Shown one piece after another: positions 10,693-20,300 of a stretch of DNA of 43,149 nt. Origin of the DNA: Roridomyces roridus (lineage: Eukaryota; Basidiomycota; Agaricomycetes; Agaricales; Mycenaceae); NCBI GenBank assembly GCA_029378245.1, contig JARKIF010000247.1, forward strand, positions 1 through 43,149. Direction: 5' to 3'. A program made the position numbers and the translations under genes. Under the pieces are notes generated by a model. That model made no database searches. It saw nothing but the letters and a program-made list of their open reading frames with translations, and was not told where the DNA came from. The stretch's first letter is position 1. Each line of letters begins with the position of its first letter.

Positions 10693-13600
10693 ATGTCGCC
10701 AGCAGCAAATACCACCGCCGCCGGCCCCGACCAATGCTTCTGCCAGTGTCCGCATAAGTGCGGCATACGAGGGAAATGGATCCCGGAGCGTACCTTCTAC
10801 GCGCACCAAAGGACCACCAGGGAACAAGAGCATGCGGCTACTGGAACTCTCGGCTCGAGCTCCTCTTCGTCCCGCCGCCGTGCAGCACCGCAGAATCCGG
10901 CTCCCCCAGCTACACAATCAGAAGAGATCGAGAGAGGCGCGTCGGAGCAGGAGAACGACGAAGACTCGGATGTGGTCATGTCGGTGCGTCTCAGACAAGT
11001 TTCAGCTCTCCTTTGGCGCCTGTGTCTGACAGAATAATAAGGGACAAGAAGACTTACCATACAATGCACCTAGTCCACCGCCCGAGTATATGAATATTGA
11101 TTCTCCCTCTGCCTCTCCCATTCCTGCCGAGCCACCTGCACCCGACGATATCGAGCATGCACCCGACGATACCTTTGAGCCCGACGAGCACGCCTCTAAT
11201 CCCGACGAGCATGCCTCTGAGCCCGAGCACGATGACGAACCACCGAAGTTCACACTACGTGACTTTGAGTTGACGAATAAGTTCATCGAACTACTGCGCA
11301 CCGCGTCCCTGGACGGAGAACACCATGGACTCGATAAGACCTCCATCGAGCAGCTGCGCCACCCACTTGAATACATTCCGCAGCTCACTCCCGACGAACG
11401 CTTTTCGATCGACCTCCTCTTATCACTCACCAATGCTTCTGAGAAAGCATACAACTCCGTCAGAGATGCCGTCCTGCGTCGCCACCCCGAGGACGAGGTT
11501 CTTTCGCATTACAGGGTCAAAAAATTGATGGAAAAACTCAGTGGAGTCACCTCTATCGAATCTGACATGTGCGTCAACACATGCATGGCGTACACTGGAC
11601 CTTTTGCAGAGCTCGACAACTGTATCTATTGCGGAGAAAACAGGTACGACGAGCGAGGTCGTACTCGCAAGCAATTTCATACGATACCTATCGGCCCACA
11701 AATACAAGCCACATATCGTTCTCCTGCCAGCGCCGAGGAGATGCAATATCGCAAAAAATACACGGACAAGATCCTAACAGAGCTTCAAGAGGAGAATGGC
11801 GAGCGTGTATCCGCTTACACCGACTTTTTCGATGGGAAGGACTTTTTGGACTTGTTGATAAGCGGCGCCATCGACGACGACAACATTGTCCTCACGTTGT
11901 CAATCGACGGCGCTCAGTTGTATCGCAACAAGGGTCAGTTCATTCATACTCGGCACGTCCACGTCTTGCTGAACTGCAATTGAGCCTCGGATTGCTGGAT
12001 GTATATCTGGGTGGTCTATGAGCGTGCTCCCGATCGACGCTACAAGAAAGCAACCGTTTATCCTGGCGGCTTCTTCCCCGGACCCAACAAGCCCAAAATC
12101 TCGACAGTTTCGTCTTCGTCGGTCTTTACCATCTGGCTGCACTCCAGAACAGCGGATTGGGTATTTGGGATAGTCGGTCTGAGAAAGTCTTCACTTCAAG
12201 ACCATTTCTTGCTGCCGCCACTGCTGATGGTCCCGGCATCGCGGCTTTGAGTGGACTTGTCGGGCACCATGGCAAGCACCTCTGCCGCACCTACTGATCC
12301 ATGAAAGGTCGGCGAAAGCCAGGTGCATCGACATACTACCCTGTCTGTCTTCTCCCCGATGACTACGATGTATCCGGGTGTGCCCATCCTGATGTAGATG
12401 TCAAGAATTTGCTGCAGGCATTTACCAAGGAGGAATCCACCACACGCTACAACGAAAATCTCCTGTTTGTTTCCAAGTCACCGAACAACTCTCAGTACGA
12501 AAAGCGACGACTGGAAACCGGCATCTCCAAACCGAGCATCTTCAGTGGTATTCCCCACAGTCTCGGTGTCCCTGCCATGTTTCCTCCCGATGGCATGCAT
12601 CCAATTCTCAACCTCGGGGATTTACTTATCCCTCTCTGGCGTGGGACGTTCGATTGCGCAGTGACAGATGACAAGGCGACTTGGGACTGGGCAGTGCTGA
12701 CGGGAGACGTTTGGGAGCAACATGGGCAGGCTGTCGCTGATCTTCGCGAGTATTTCCCTGGCTCGTTCGACACACCGCCCCGAAATCCTGCAGAGAAAAT
12801 CAACTCCCAATACAAATGCTGGGAGTACCTGCTGTACCTCTTCGGGGTTGGTCCCGCTCTTTTGTTCGGCATCTTGCCGACCGAGTATTATCGGCATTAC
12901 TGCAAGGTTGTTTGCGCTTTTCGGCTGCTCTTCCAAGAGGAGTTCAACGCTGACGAGGTGGTGGAGGCCAACATGCTTTTGATAGAGTTTGTGATCGAGT
13001 TTGAGCAGCTCTATGCCCAACGACGAGCCGATCGCATTCACTTCATTCGCCCCATCTTGCACACGATCCTCCACATGCCTGGTGAAAGCATCCGCAAGGG
13101 TCCGTTGAATTTGTACTCCCAATGGGCGATGGAGCGCAGTATCGGCAACCTCGGCGAAGAAATCAAGCAACACTCCGATCCATACGTCAACCTTGCTCAG
13201 CGAGGTATTCGACGCGCGCAGGTCAATGCTCTGACGGCGATTATGCCCGAGTTGACCCCACCAGAGACTTTGCCTCGGGGCTCTGTCGACCTCGGCAATG
13301 GATATGTCCTTCTTTGCCCGACGGACACCTGCCCCCGAGACGTTCGAGCCTGTGAAGCAGAAGCCATCCGTCAATATATACGGGACAACTGCAACGACGA
13401 CAAGGGTGACCAGCTTGCTGAGTCTTGGAGACCGAATGTCATTCGATGGGGTCGTGCACGCCTTCCCAATGGTCAGATAGTGCGATCCTCTTGGAAGGAA
13501 GAAACTCGGGCAAGAACCCCACGACGAGCACGAGTTGTCAAGGTGTGTCTTGCTCTGCCTCGAAGGGTGTCCGCCTCACATTCTCTCAAACAGGTGAAAC

Positions 13601-14007
13601 TTTCCTGCGAAGGTGATGACTCTGACGTCGACTCTGAGGATGGACACAGATCGGATCCTCGTCGCGGCTTCGAGTTTGCAGAAGTCGCGTTTTACTGCTG
13701 TCTGGAAATCCGCGGTGTCAAACACTTCCTCGCCGTCGGTTCTTTCTATGGACCACCAGATCCACACTTGTATGAATGGTCTTCATTCACGTACTGCTCA
13801 ATGCAGCACCAGCGCGACGCCGACTTGCGTGCATTCAGAATCAAATGCATTCACTCTACGGTACTCATGGGTCCGGACCACCAATTCGCTCTCTCCGTTC
13901 CACACATGCAGGACGTGCCCACGGAGGACCGCTGGTTTTTGCTGGAAAAGTCTGGACTGAAAATGGCGCAGATGGTCAGTTTCTTTGAGCAAGACGAAGA
14001 CGAATAA
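10693..14007 (+). pseudogene. Tnp2-like transposase, inactivated
   Basis: DDE-type transposase of the Tnp2 family. Exon 1 10693-10983 holds an N-terminal Cys/His cluster (CFCQCPHKCG ... RTFYAH). After a 58-nt intron the frame runs from 11042 to the donor at 11932 (AACAAG/GGTCAG) and resumes at the CC before TCGGATTGCTGG. Conserved blocks: LTLSIDGAQLYRNKASDCW, YIWVVYERAPDRRYKK, PGGFFPGPNKPK, GLYHLAALQ, VFTSRPFLAA, GLVGHHGKHLCR, GRRKPGASTYYP, PPDGMHPILNLGDLLIPLWRG. Two lesions break it: a 1-nt frameshift near 12098 (after GPNKPK) and an in-frame TGA at 12295-12297, where a cysteine is usual before the KGRRKPG block. The 3' part stays open from 12301 to 14007 (568 codons). A 3n stop-free intron may lie near 13543-13593. 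Both lesions could be checked as sequencing errors. Confidence 0.86.
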
Positions 14008-14324
14008 TTATGTAGAGTTTGTAGTGAGAAATAGACTGGTAAAGAACGTGTTCGCGTTGTTGTGTCCTTGTTTGTCCCCTCTTCCTTTCTACGGCCATGC
14101 ATCGAGCAGGCTCCTCACAGCTCTTCGCCGGCGACGAGAGCCTTTTCAACCATCCTACTGGCGAAGGATCCTCCTCCATGCTCGATATGTCCTTGCAGGA
14201 CGACACCAGCTCCGAATGGACACTTCCATCGCCCACCATGTCATCCCCCGAAATTTATAGATCGTCTTCATCTCTTGGATCCTCCTCCTCCCTCGGAAAC
14301 AGTACGAGCCACTCTGGGTACCCG

Positions 14325-15640
14325 GTGAGTGTCCCGAGCCTAGTCTGTAGCTGATCGCGAGCGCTTGATAGGTGGTGACGGAATGTCGTAATGTGCTGAG
14401 TTTCAAATCAGATCACTGATCATCACTCCGCTCTCTTCCTTGCGTGTCCTCCTCCCTGGCCTCCCACTGCCCGTAGCATCACAAATGGGCGAACGGAATC
14501 ACTCGAGCCACTGACGAAAACCCTCATGCGTCACTTTGGCGCCTGAATTACCTCATTATGGCTCTCTAGAGGCCTGCTCCGCCGAACGACATCCGGGGCT
14601 GCATCCAGCTCAAAATCATCTCAAATACCGCGCATTGACGCTGAGGGATCTTAATCAAGTTGGAGGGGACTGTGTGTGATTGAGGACTTGGGCTTTCGTG
14701 CGTAACAATACTTTGTAGGCGCCGGTATGCGACTCACCCTCTGCTATCCAGTGTCGAGTCATCCAGACACGAGCGGAGGGCGAAAGAGATGCACCCACTC
14801 CCTCTTTTAGCATCTCCACCAGCCACCCCATCTGCTTCTTCTCATTGACTTCTCGCACCCGTCCGAGGCCGACGTTAGCTGTCGTCCACTGGCTATGAAG
14901 GCTACGCCCTCCAGGCCGCACCCTCCCAGCCATGGCTCTGCACTTTCCGCCTGCGTCAGCCCCTTCGCCATGCCCCTTGACGGCTTCACCGCTCCCGCTG
15001 TTGACTCTAGCTCTCCGGCATTGCCGGGGCCTGAGATCGAGCGTCTCGCGTCAGTCTCGGTGGAGTCGTCGGCGTTTAACAAACGACAGCCGTTGGCACG
15101 TCCGGATGTACGTCCAGAGTCCAGAAGAGCGGAGGCGGGGAGATTTGCGCGACACTGGTATCCACGGGTCGTGAGCGTGAGGATTGTGGCCACGCTGTGA
15201 GTTCCGTGTCTTATGCCTAGTAGGAATGATGCAGCATTGAAAACGGAGAATTGAGATGGAGAGTTGAATTAAAGGAGTTCGAGTGCCGCTGAGACGCAGA
15301 GTGTCGACGACTCGGGCTGCCGACGTCTGGAGATGCTGATAAATTGGTAATCGGCCAGAATTGACATTATATGTACTGGAGGGGTAGAAATACCGTATAT
15401 ACGCGTCCAAGGAGCGGTTTTGGGTCCCAGAGGCAGCGTAAACGCGTCCAGACGCGCAGGGGAAGCGTGGGAAACCTTTCAAACTCCGCACTTTACGGCA
15501 TCACGCCACCACCTATCAAGTAATCAACCTTATCAACAGACTATAACACGTCGAAGAATGAGACACATGTGTTATAGCGTCTGTTTATAAGAGACTATCC
15601 CGAGCCATTCATTGGATATGTGACTGACGAGAAGTTGCAG
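14325..15640. other. 1.3 kb inside the transposon without a sure gene
   Basis: It begins with the donor GTGAGT of the companion gene and ends with the acceptor before 15641. An open frame at about 14895-15200 (MKATPSRPHPPSHGS...) is Pro/Ser/Ala-rich and could be an exon, but no matching splice pair is convincing. It is too long for a typical intron of this genome, so either exons are missed or an inserted sequence lies within. Confidence 0.35.
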
Positions 15641-16494
15641 GCTTACCCTACACCTCAATACGCATTGATGACGAAGCTGCAAATTGAATTGGCGCGGAAG
15701 GAGATGGAGGTTACGATGCTCAAGCGAGATAACGAACAGCTCAGGTGCGCTATCTGTCTCTCGTTCGAGACCGCCAACGTGACATGCCCGCAGAATGCAG
15801 AACACACAATTGCTACAGGCACTCACTACCACTGCTGGCTCTAGACAACACCCTCCTCCTTCTTCGTCGTCATCTTTGTCTGAGGGCGATTACCCGCTCG
15901 TGCAGTACTGGCAGAAGGGAAAGTATAACGATGCGATCGGAAAGAAGAGAGGTGTCACTCAGGTCGACACCGCGGACGTCCCCAAAATCACGGCTGCCTC
16001 GTTCCACTTTGCGGAAGATGCCATGGGCACTCCCCCGACTCTCGAAACTGTGGCGGCCATCAAAGCCACCGCGACCTCAGTAATGCACGATCTCGCAAAG
16101 GCCGGCCTTCTCGACGACTCTGGTTGGTTGACGATGGGCCAGAATGTGAAGGAGAGATTCAGGGAGGCTATGGAGAAGGAGTATCCCGACCTTCGGCTCT
16201 GCCATGGACACTGGAAAGCCGACTGGATTGGCACTCAGCAGTATTCCAGTTGGAAGGGCTCGCACGGCGATCGGTATTTTAAGCAGAAGAAGACAGTAGC
16301 CGAACAGGAAAACAGCCTCCCCATCGACTCGGACGATATCTCCTCTCGGACCCACCCTTCTCCCCAAAAGAGGAAGTCAATTCACAGTAGCGACGGCAAC
16401 GACAGGAAGCGTAGGAAATCCAACGGCGGCGCCATCGAGTCAAACGCGCGGGGTAAGCGCCCTGACATCGTACGTCTCATCCCTTTGTCTGTCT

Positions 16495-16750
16495 CACAGG
16501 GGGGAAGGCATCTTTTCCGCCATGCAGAAATTTTACATTTCTGCAGTATTTCCGCATGATTTCCGCAACATTTCCGCAAGGCGGAAATGTGTTGATTTCA
16601 TTACATAATCATCAGATTCTCTGCCAAATTGGCTGATTTTGATTTTTATCACCTATTTTTGGAGCTGGCGGAAATGTTGCGGAAATACTGCGGAAATGTT
16701 GAGTAAATAAAGTATTTCCGCACTGCGGAAAAGATGCCTTCCCCCCTGTG
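16495..16750. mobile_element. 256-bp MITE with ~26-bp terminal inverted repeats
   Basis: The left end CACAGGGGGGAAGGCATCTT and the right end (reverse complement identical over about 26 bp, through TTTCCGC) bound a non-coding element rich in TTTCCGCA / TGCGGAAA subrepeats. TCT flanks both sides (16492-16494 and 16751-16753), a possible 3-bp target duplication. The CAC start, the 3-bp duplication and the subterminal repeats fit a CACTA-type non-autonomous element. It sits inside an intron of the companion gene (donor 16470, acceptor 16780). Confidence 0.82.
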
Positions 16751-17339
16751 TCTATCATTAGCTGACCAGTAAACTCCCAGAGAGTCGTAAATCCGCTGTA
16801 CGTTCCTCCATGTCCGTTTGATGTCCTTTGTCTGACAACGTGGCAGCGCCCCAACCGCAAATAAAGCGATCAGAGGAGCGGACAGAGGTGAATTCTTCCC
16901 GTTTCAATCACCCGTGTCGCTTAGCCTGTCCTAAGTCATCAAGCAATCCCGCGCTGCATCCGGTAAGCTCATTCATTACTGCGGACGTCGTCTCACATTT
17001 TGCAGGCACTTTATCCGTGCATTCCCCGGCCCCGCCATCCAGAGTCAATACGGACGAACTGCCCCCACCACCTCCGAGCCGGTCGCCTTCTGAGCCACAT
17101 CAGGAAAAAGTTTTTTGCACAGTAGCTGCCACTCATTGTTTGATAGCTCGGGTAGCTGCAGGAGCCCTGGTAGAATTGGGTGAGATGCCGGGTAGCCCTT
17201 GGTAGCTTCAGTAGCTTCTGGTTTGTAGCCTGGTAGCAGCAGTAGCTCTTCACTCAGTGCTTAGTAGCACCTAATAGACCCTCCCCTGAAGTCAGTAGAA
17301 CTGGTAGACTTGTGCAGAGTGCTCAGTAGCACCCAGTCT

Positions 17340-17900
17340 GAGATGGTGAGCTTTTGGTGAGCTGTTGAAATACAACACAAGTGGTGTGACAGAGCTCATA
17401 AATACTGCAATGTTCATAGAGTGCTTGTAGTGATTCAATTTCCAAAAAAAAAAAAAAATCCAAAAAAAAAAAAAAACTACTTGTCAATGAAGAGCAAGTC
17501 ACACTCACAACAAGTTCAAGTCCTGAACCACTTAGGCCACGCAGATTTGATTGACTTTTGAGTCAGTTTTGACTCTCCCACCCAATAACAAGACCGGTGT
17601 CAGACAGAAATCAAATATGTGCATGTTCCGAGAATGAGTCAGTAGAGCAAGGGAATTACTTGCAAGTTGCAAGTGCCAACACAGGTGGCACCCTGTTATC
17701 AAGCTTTTCTCAGACTTTGGCAAGCTCAATTAGTCTAGTAGTTTAGTTGTCTGGTCATAGAGATTGTCATTTACCGGAGGTCTCCCGTTCGAATCCTGCC
17801 CCTGACAAAAGTCCAAAAATTCCTCCCTAGGTTTGGAACACCATAGAAGCTTCTCTTTTGCAATCCAATTAATTGTTCATTATTGGGCGACCCTGCCTAG
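17340..17900. other. Non-coding interior of the 2-kb insertion
   Basis: It contains two adjacent A-tracts of 14-15 nt (about 17443-17476) separated by TCC, and a tRNA-like segment at 17733-17807. No protein frame is supported. Confidence 0.4.
17733..17807 (+). repeat. tRNA-like segment (possible SINE head)
   Basis: A 75-nt stretch carries an A-box-like TAGTTTAGTTG and a good B-box GTTCGAATCC (17787-17796) at tRNA-like spacing. The acceptor and T stems do not pair well, so it is not an intact tRNA gene. A tRNA-derived retroposon or a decayed tRNA are the likely explanations. Confidence 0.4.
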
Positions 17901-17963
17901 TCGCGCTGGTAGCTCGAGCTACTGAGAGCTACCGGGCGTTGGCAGGTGGCTACCAGGAGCCTA

Positions 17964-19076
17964 CAGTTGCGGACAATCAAACGTGACAACTTTAATATCT
18001 CGGAAACGGCTCATAATTTCGACATTCTGACTTCAGATTCAGATTCAGCCACCCGAAAAACCCCCAAATACAATTTTTCAGAATTTTCCCACGAGAAATT
18101 AGGTACGGCCAAATTTTCAGCCGGGTTGAACAAAAATTGTGTGTACCCCTTTCGGCCTCGGGTCCGGTTCAGAAGTTCAGGGACTGTATATATTGACTAC
18201 TTATGCCCGTCTGCTCTATCAATCTCGGGTAGAATGCCCGCGTTACATGCTCTATTGTGATTTCTGCTTCCTCCGAGTTGCCGCCCATGCCGGAACCGTT
18301 CCCGTAAGTGTCAAGAGGTGGGTCAAAGTGATCTTCTTATTCTCAGTCATCATCAGGGCTGGGATCTAGCTTTGCTCTAGCTCCTCTGAGGCAAAGGTAG
18401 CTGCGAAAGAATTGTGATTCTCATTGGAGAGCCAGGGGTTGTAATCAAAGTCTTGACTCTTCGGGATCCAGGTTCCCTGGCAGGTTGCTCAAGAGAGAGC
18501 CCTTCGTGAGGTGTATCTGTGAGGGACCATTGTGACGACTGGGGTGCCAAAGGAGATGCTGGTGGGCTAAATCTTCTCCCAGTTCAAAGATCTCAGACCT
18601 GATGAGATGTTTTGTCCTTTGCCTTTCTTCCTGGGGAGGTATGGGGGATGGTGGCAGAGGGAAGGGAGTGGTCCATGTCACTCTTAAATACTGTAGGAGC
18701 TCAGGAAGAAGCATCCAGTCCCTTGGAACAACCGGGGAAGACTGCTGTGTTCACGAGACAGCTTGATCACTTCTTGAATCTGGCCATCAAAAGTGGATTT
18801 CTGGATAATTGGCTCGTGGAATCTTCTCGCAAATGTTACCATTGAAAAGAGCGCAGAAAACCGGTCAAAATGGTACCTCGCACGACCTGGTAGCGTGGGA
18901 AAATGGGGTACGGCCAAAAAATAGCCCAGACCGGCATTTCAACTTCAACTTTTTCAACTTTTGACGGTGCAGAAAATTCACAAAATAATCTAGCTGCCCT
19001 ATTGTACACAAAAAAAAAAATTCTCACGAGCCAAAACAAAGTTATACAAGTTGTCACGTTTGATTGTCCGCAACTG
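17964..19076. mobile_element. 1.1-kb Tc1/mariner-like non-autonomous element
   Basis: Perfect 29-bp terminal inverted repeats begin CAGTTGCGGACAATCAAACG and continue TGACAACTT. TA flanks both sides (17962-17963 and 19077-19078), the hallmark target duplication of Tc1/mariner. Removing the element and one TA restores continuous GGTAGC-repeat sequence. The interior has no DDE transposase frame; short ORFs at 17946-18260 and 18445-18845 are not recognisable. It is nested in the 2-kb insertion, itself nested in the large transposon. Confidence 0.88.
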
Positions 19077-20022
19077 TAGTAGAGGGGTACTTGGCTACCC
19101 AGCTACCGGGGCTCCGGAGAACTACCAGAGCTACGTATCCAAGTGCATTTTCTGCTGATGCAGTCGGCCACACCTCCATCTGTCTCGATAGTTCCTCCGT
19201 CCGCGTGACTGCCGCCCGCGTCGACGATGCCTCTCCCCTCATCAACGATGCCTCTGCCCGCGTTGACGGTACCGCTGCCCCTGTCAACACTGTCTCTTCC
19301 CATGCCCGTGTCGTCAATAGCCCTGCTCGTGTCGAAACTACTACCGCTCGTGTCGTCTCTACATCCACAAATTACAATCTCCACCGACTCAGCACCTCCG
19401 ACCAATATGGATATTCTTCTGCAAGTCGCACTATCCTCCGACAACAGTTCAGACTCTTCCTCCTCAAAGAATGCCCCAGCCCCCATCGCCAAACCTGTCA
19501 TTCCTGCAGCAGCTTCTATTCCCACACACAAAGCACCAGCACCCAAGCCCGCGTCCAAAAAGCCGTATAAACCCAGTCAGAGCAGTACAACGGCGCGGTG
19601 TGTCCCCTTACTTACCCGATAATTCTTTACCGATTCCATTCATTTAGCGGCTTGTGCGCAATAGTCTGGGCACGTACGAATCCCGAATCCGACAAAAACG
19701 ACTTCAAGGCTTATTGGGATGACCTCGGAGAGGAGGGACAAAAGGTATGTGGCATCTTTGCCTGCACATTCACAACCTGACATGGCTGGTAGTTCTGGAA
19801 AGATCGGGAGAGGAAGGCCAAAGATGCTGCCGCAGCGGTATGTATTAGACCTTCTCGGGGACAATCTCTTATTATTCGTTTACAGGCTCTGGCTGCTTAG
19901 ATTGGGAGGCGAGGAGGAAGTGCAGAGTCGGCGGCGGCAGAGTGACGAGGAGCTGGGAGTGCGGGGCGGAGGCCGGCGAACGTGACTGTGTGAGTGCGCG
20001 AGCAGTTGGAAGAGCGGCGAGT

Positions 20023-20090
20023 AGAGCGCGGGGAGCAGCAGCGGGGAGCGCGGGGGAGCAGCAGCGGGGAGCGAGCGCGGGGAGCGGACG
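20023..20090 (+). repeat. GC-rich GCGGGGAGC minisatellite
   Basis: Short direct repeats of GCGGGGAGC / GCGCGGGGAGCAGCA type follow the stop of the companion gene, inside the right arm of the transposon. Nothing is encoded between 19901 and the right inverted repeat. Confidence 0.6.
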
Positions 20091-20257
20091 GGGTACCGGT
20101 AATAAATGCAATAAAATATCATTCAGAAGCGAATATTCTACATATGGATGAGAATCCCAGATACGGCCAGAAAAACTGCTGAATTTCTAAGGCTGGGTCT
20201 GGCCATATCTGGGATTTTACCGGATTCTGATACGGGAAGATTTCCCCAGATTTCCCA

Positions 20258-20286
20258 ATATACAGCCATACGGACTTCTCACTGGG
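20258..20286 (-). repeat. Right terminal inverted repeat
   Basis: Inverted partner of the repeat at 10432-10460. It ends CATACGGACTTCTCACTGGG at 20286, and the DUF1766 start codon follows at 20301. Confidence 0.88.
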
Positions 20287-20300
20287 TGTTAAGCTTGACC

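Larger units (their letters stand above)
17144..19133. mobile_element. 2-kb insertion with GGTAGC-rich imperfect inverted ends
   Basis: The left end starts TAGCTCGGGTAGCTGCAGGA and runs into many GGTAGC/CAGTAGC repeats to about 17340. The right end is its imperfect inverse (CTACCGGGGCTCC ... ACTACCAGAGCTA). A further GGTAGC/GCTACC cluster lies at 17907-17960, next to the nested Tc1-like element. Blocks GGAGCCC and CCGGTAGC are shared by both ends. No transposase frame is seen and no clear target duplication could be identified, so boundaries are approximate. It disrupts the companion gene. Confidence 0.55.
14097..19900 (+). pseudogene. Transposon companion protein, coiled coil plus HMG-like C-terminus, interrupted
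   Basis: Second gene of the large element, rebuilt from splice sites whose phases agree. Exon 14097-14324 (Ser-rich, MHRAGSSQLFAGDESLF) ends in phase 0; a 1.3-kb gap follows in which no sure exon is seen. Then 15641-15744 and 15794-16469 join to a strong coiled coil (KLQIELARKEMEVTMLKRDN / EQLRMQNTQLLQALT), a globular region and a basic stretch (KRKSIHSSDGNDRKRRKS). Small exons 16781-16797, 16847-16887, 16936-16962 and 17006 onward are Pro/Ser-rich. The frame is then cut by the insertion at 17144-19133. It resumes in a low-complexity Pro/Leu/Ser region that contains a TGA (19206-19208) and ends in exons to 19597, 19648-19744, 19793-19837 and 19886-19900, encoding an HMG-box-like FKAYWDDLGEEGQKFWKDRE. 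The function is presumably DNA binding in transposition (inference). Confidence 0.55.
10432..20286 (+). mobile_element. 9.9-kb Tnp2-type (CACTA-like) DNA transposon
   Basis: The left end (10432 inward) and the reverse complement of the right end (20286 inward) share CCCAGTGAGAAGTCCGTATG and continue with GC then GTATAT, with one mismatch in about 29 bp. Subterminal motifs such as ATATCTGG and AATCTGGG recur at both ends, as in elements with transposase-binding subterminal repeats. An 11-bp direct repeat GTGTTAAGCTT occurs at 10413-10423 and 20286-20296, a candidate target duplication, although the left copy lies 8 nt from the inverted repeat. Inside are a Tnp2 transposase pseudogene, a companion gene and nested smaller elements. 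The Tnp2 coding supports the CACTA superfamily, but the end does not start with CACTA and the duplication is longer than the usual 3 bp, so the exact family is open. Confidence 0.85.

Noticed and set aside
17733..17807. Functional tRNA gene
   Set aside because: T-stem and acceptor-stem positions do not pair, despite a good B-box.
17946..18845. Short ORFs inside the Tc1-like element as a possible transposase
   Set aside because: No DDE/D motif or helix-turn-helix pattern; both strands are similarly open.
19103..19558. 151-codon minus-strand frame in the transposon
   Set aside because: Low-complexity Asp/Gly repeat opposite the Pro/Leu-rich plus-strand frame; no splice context or family.
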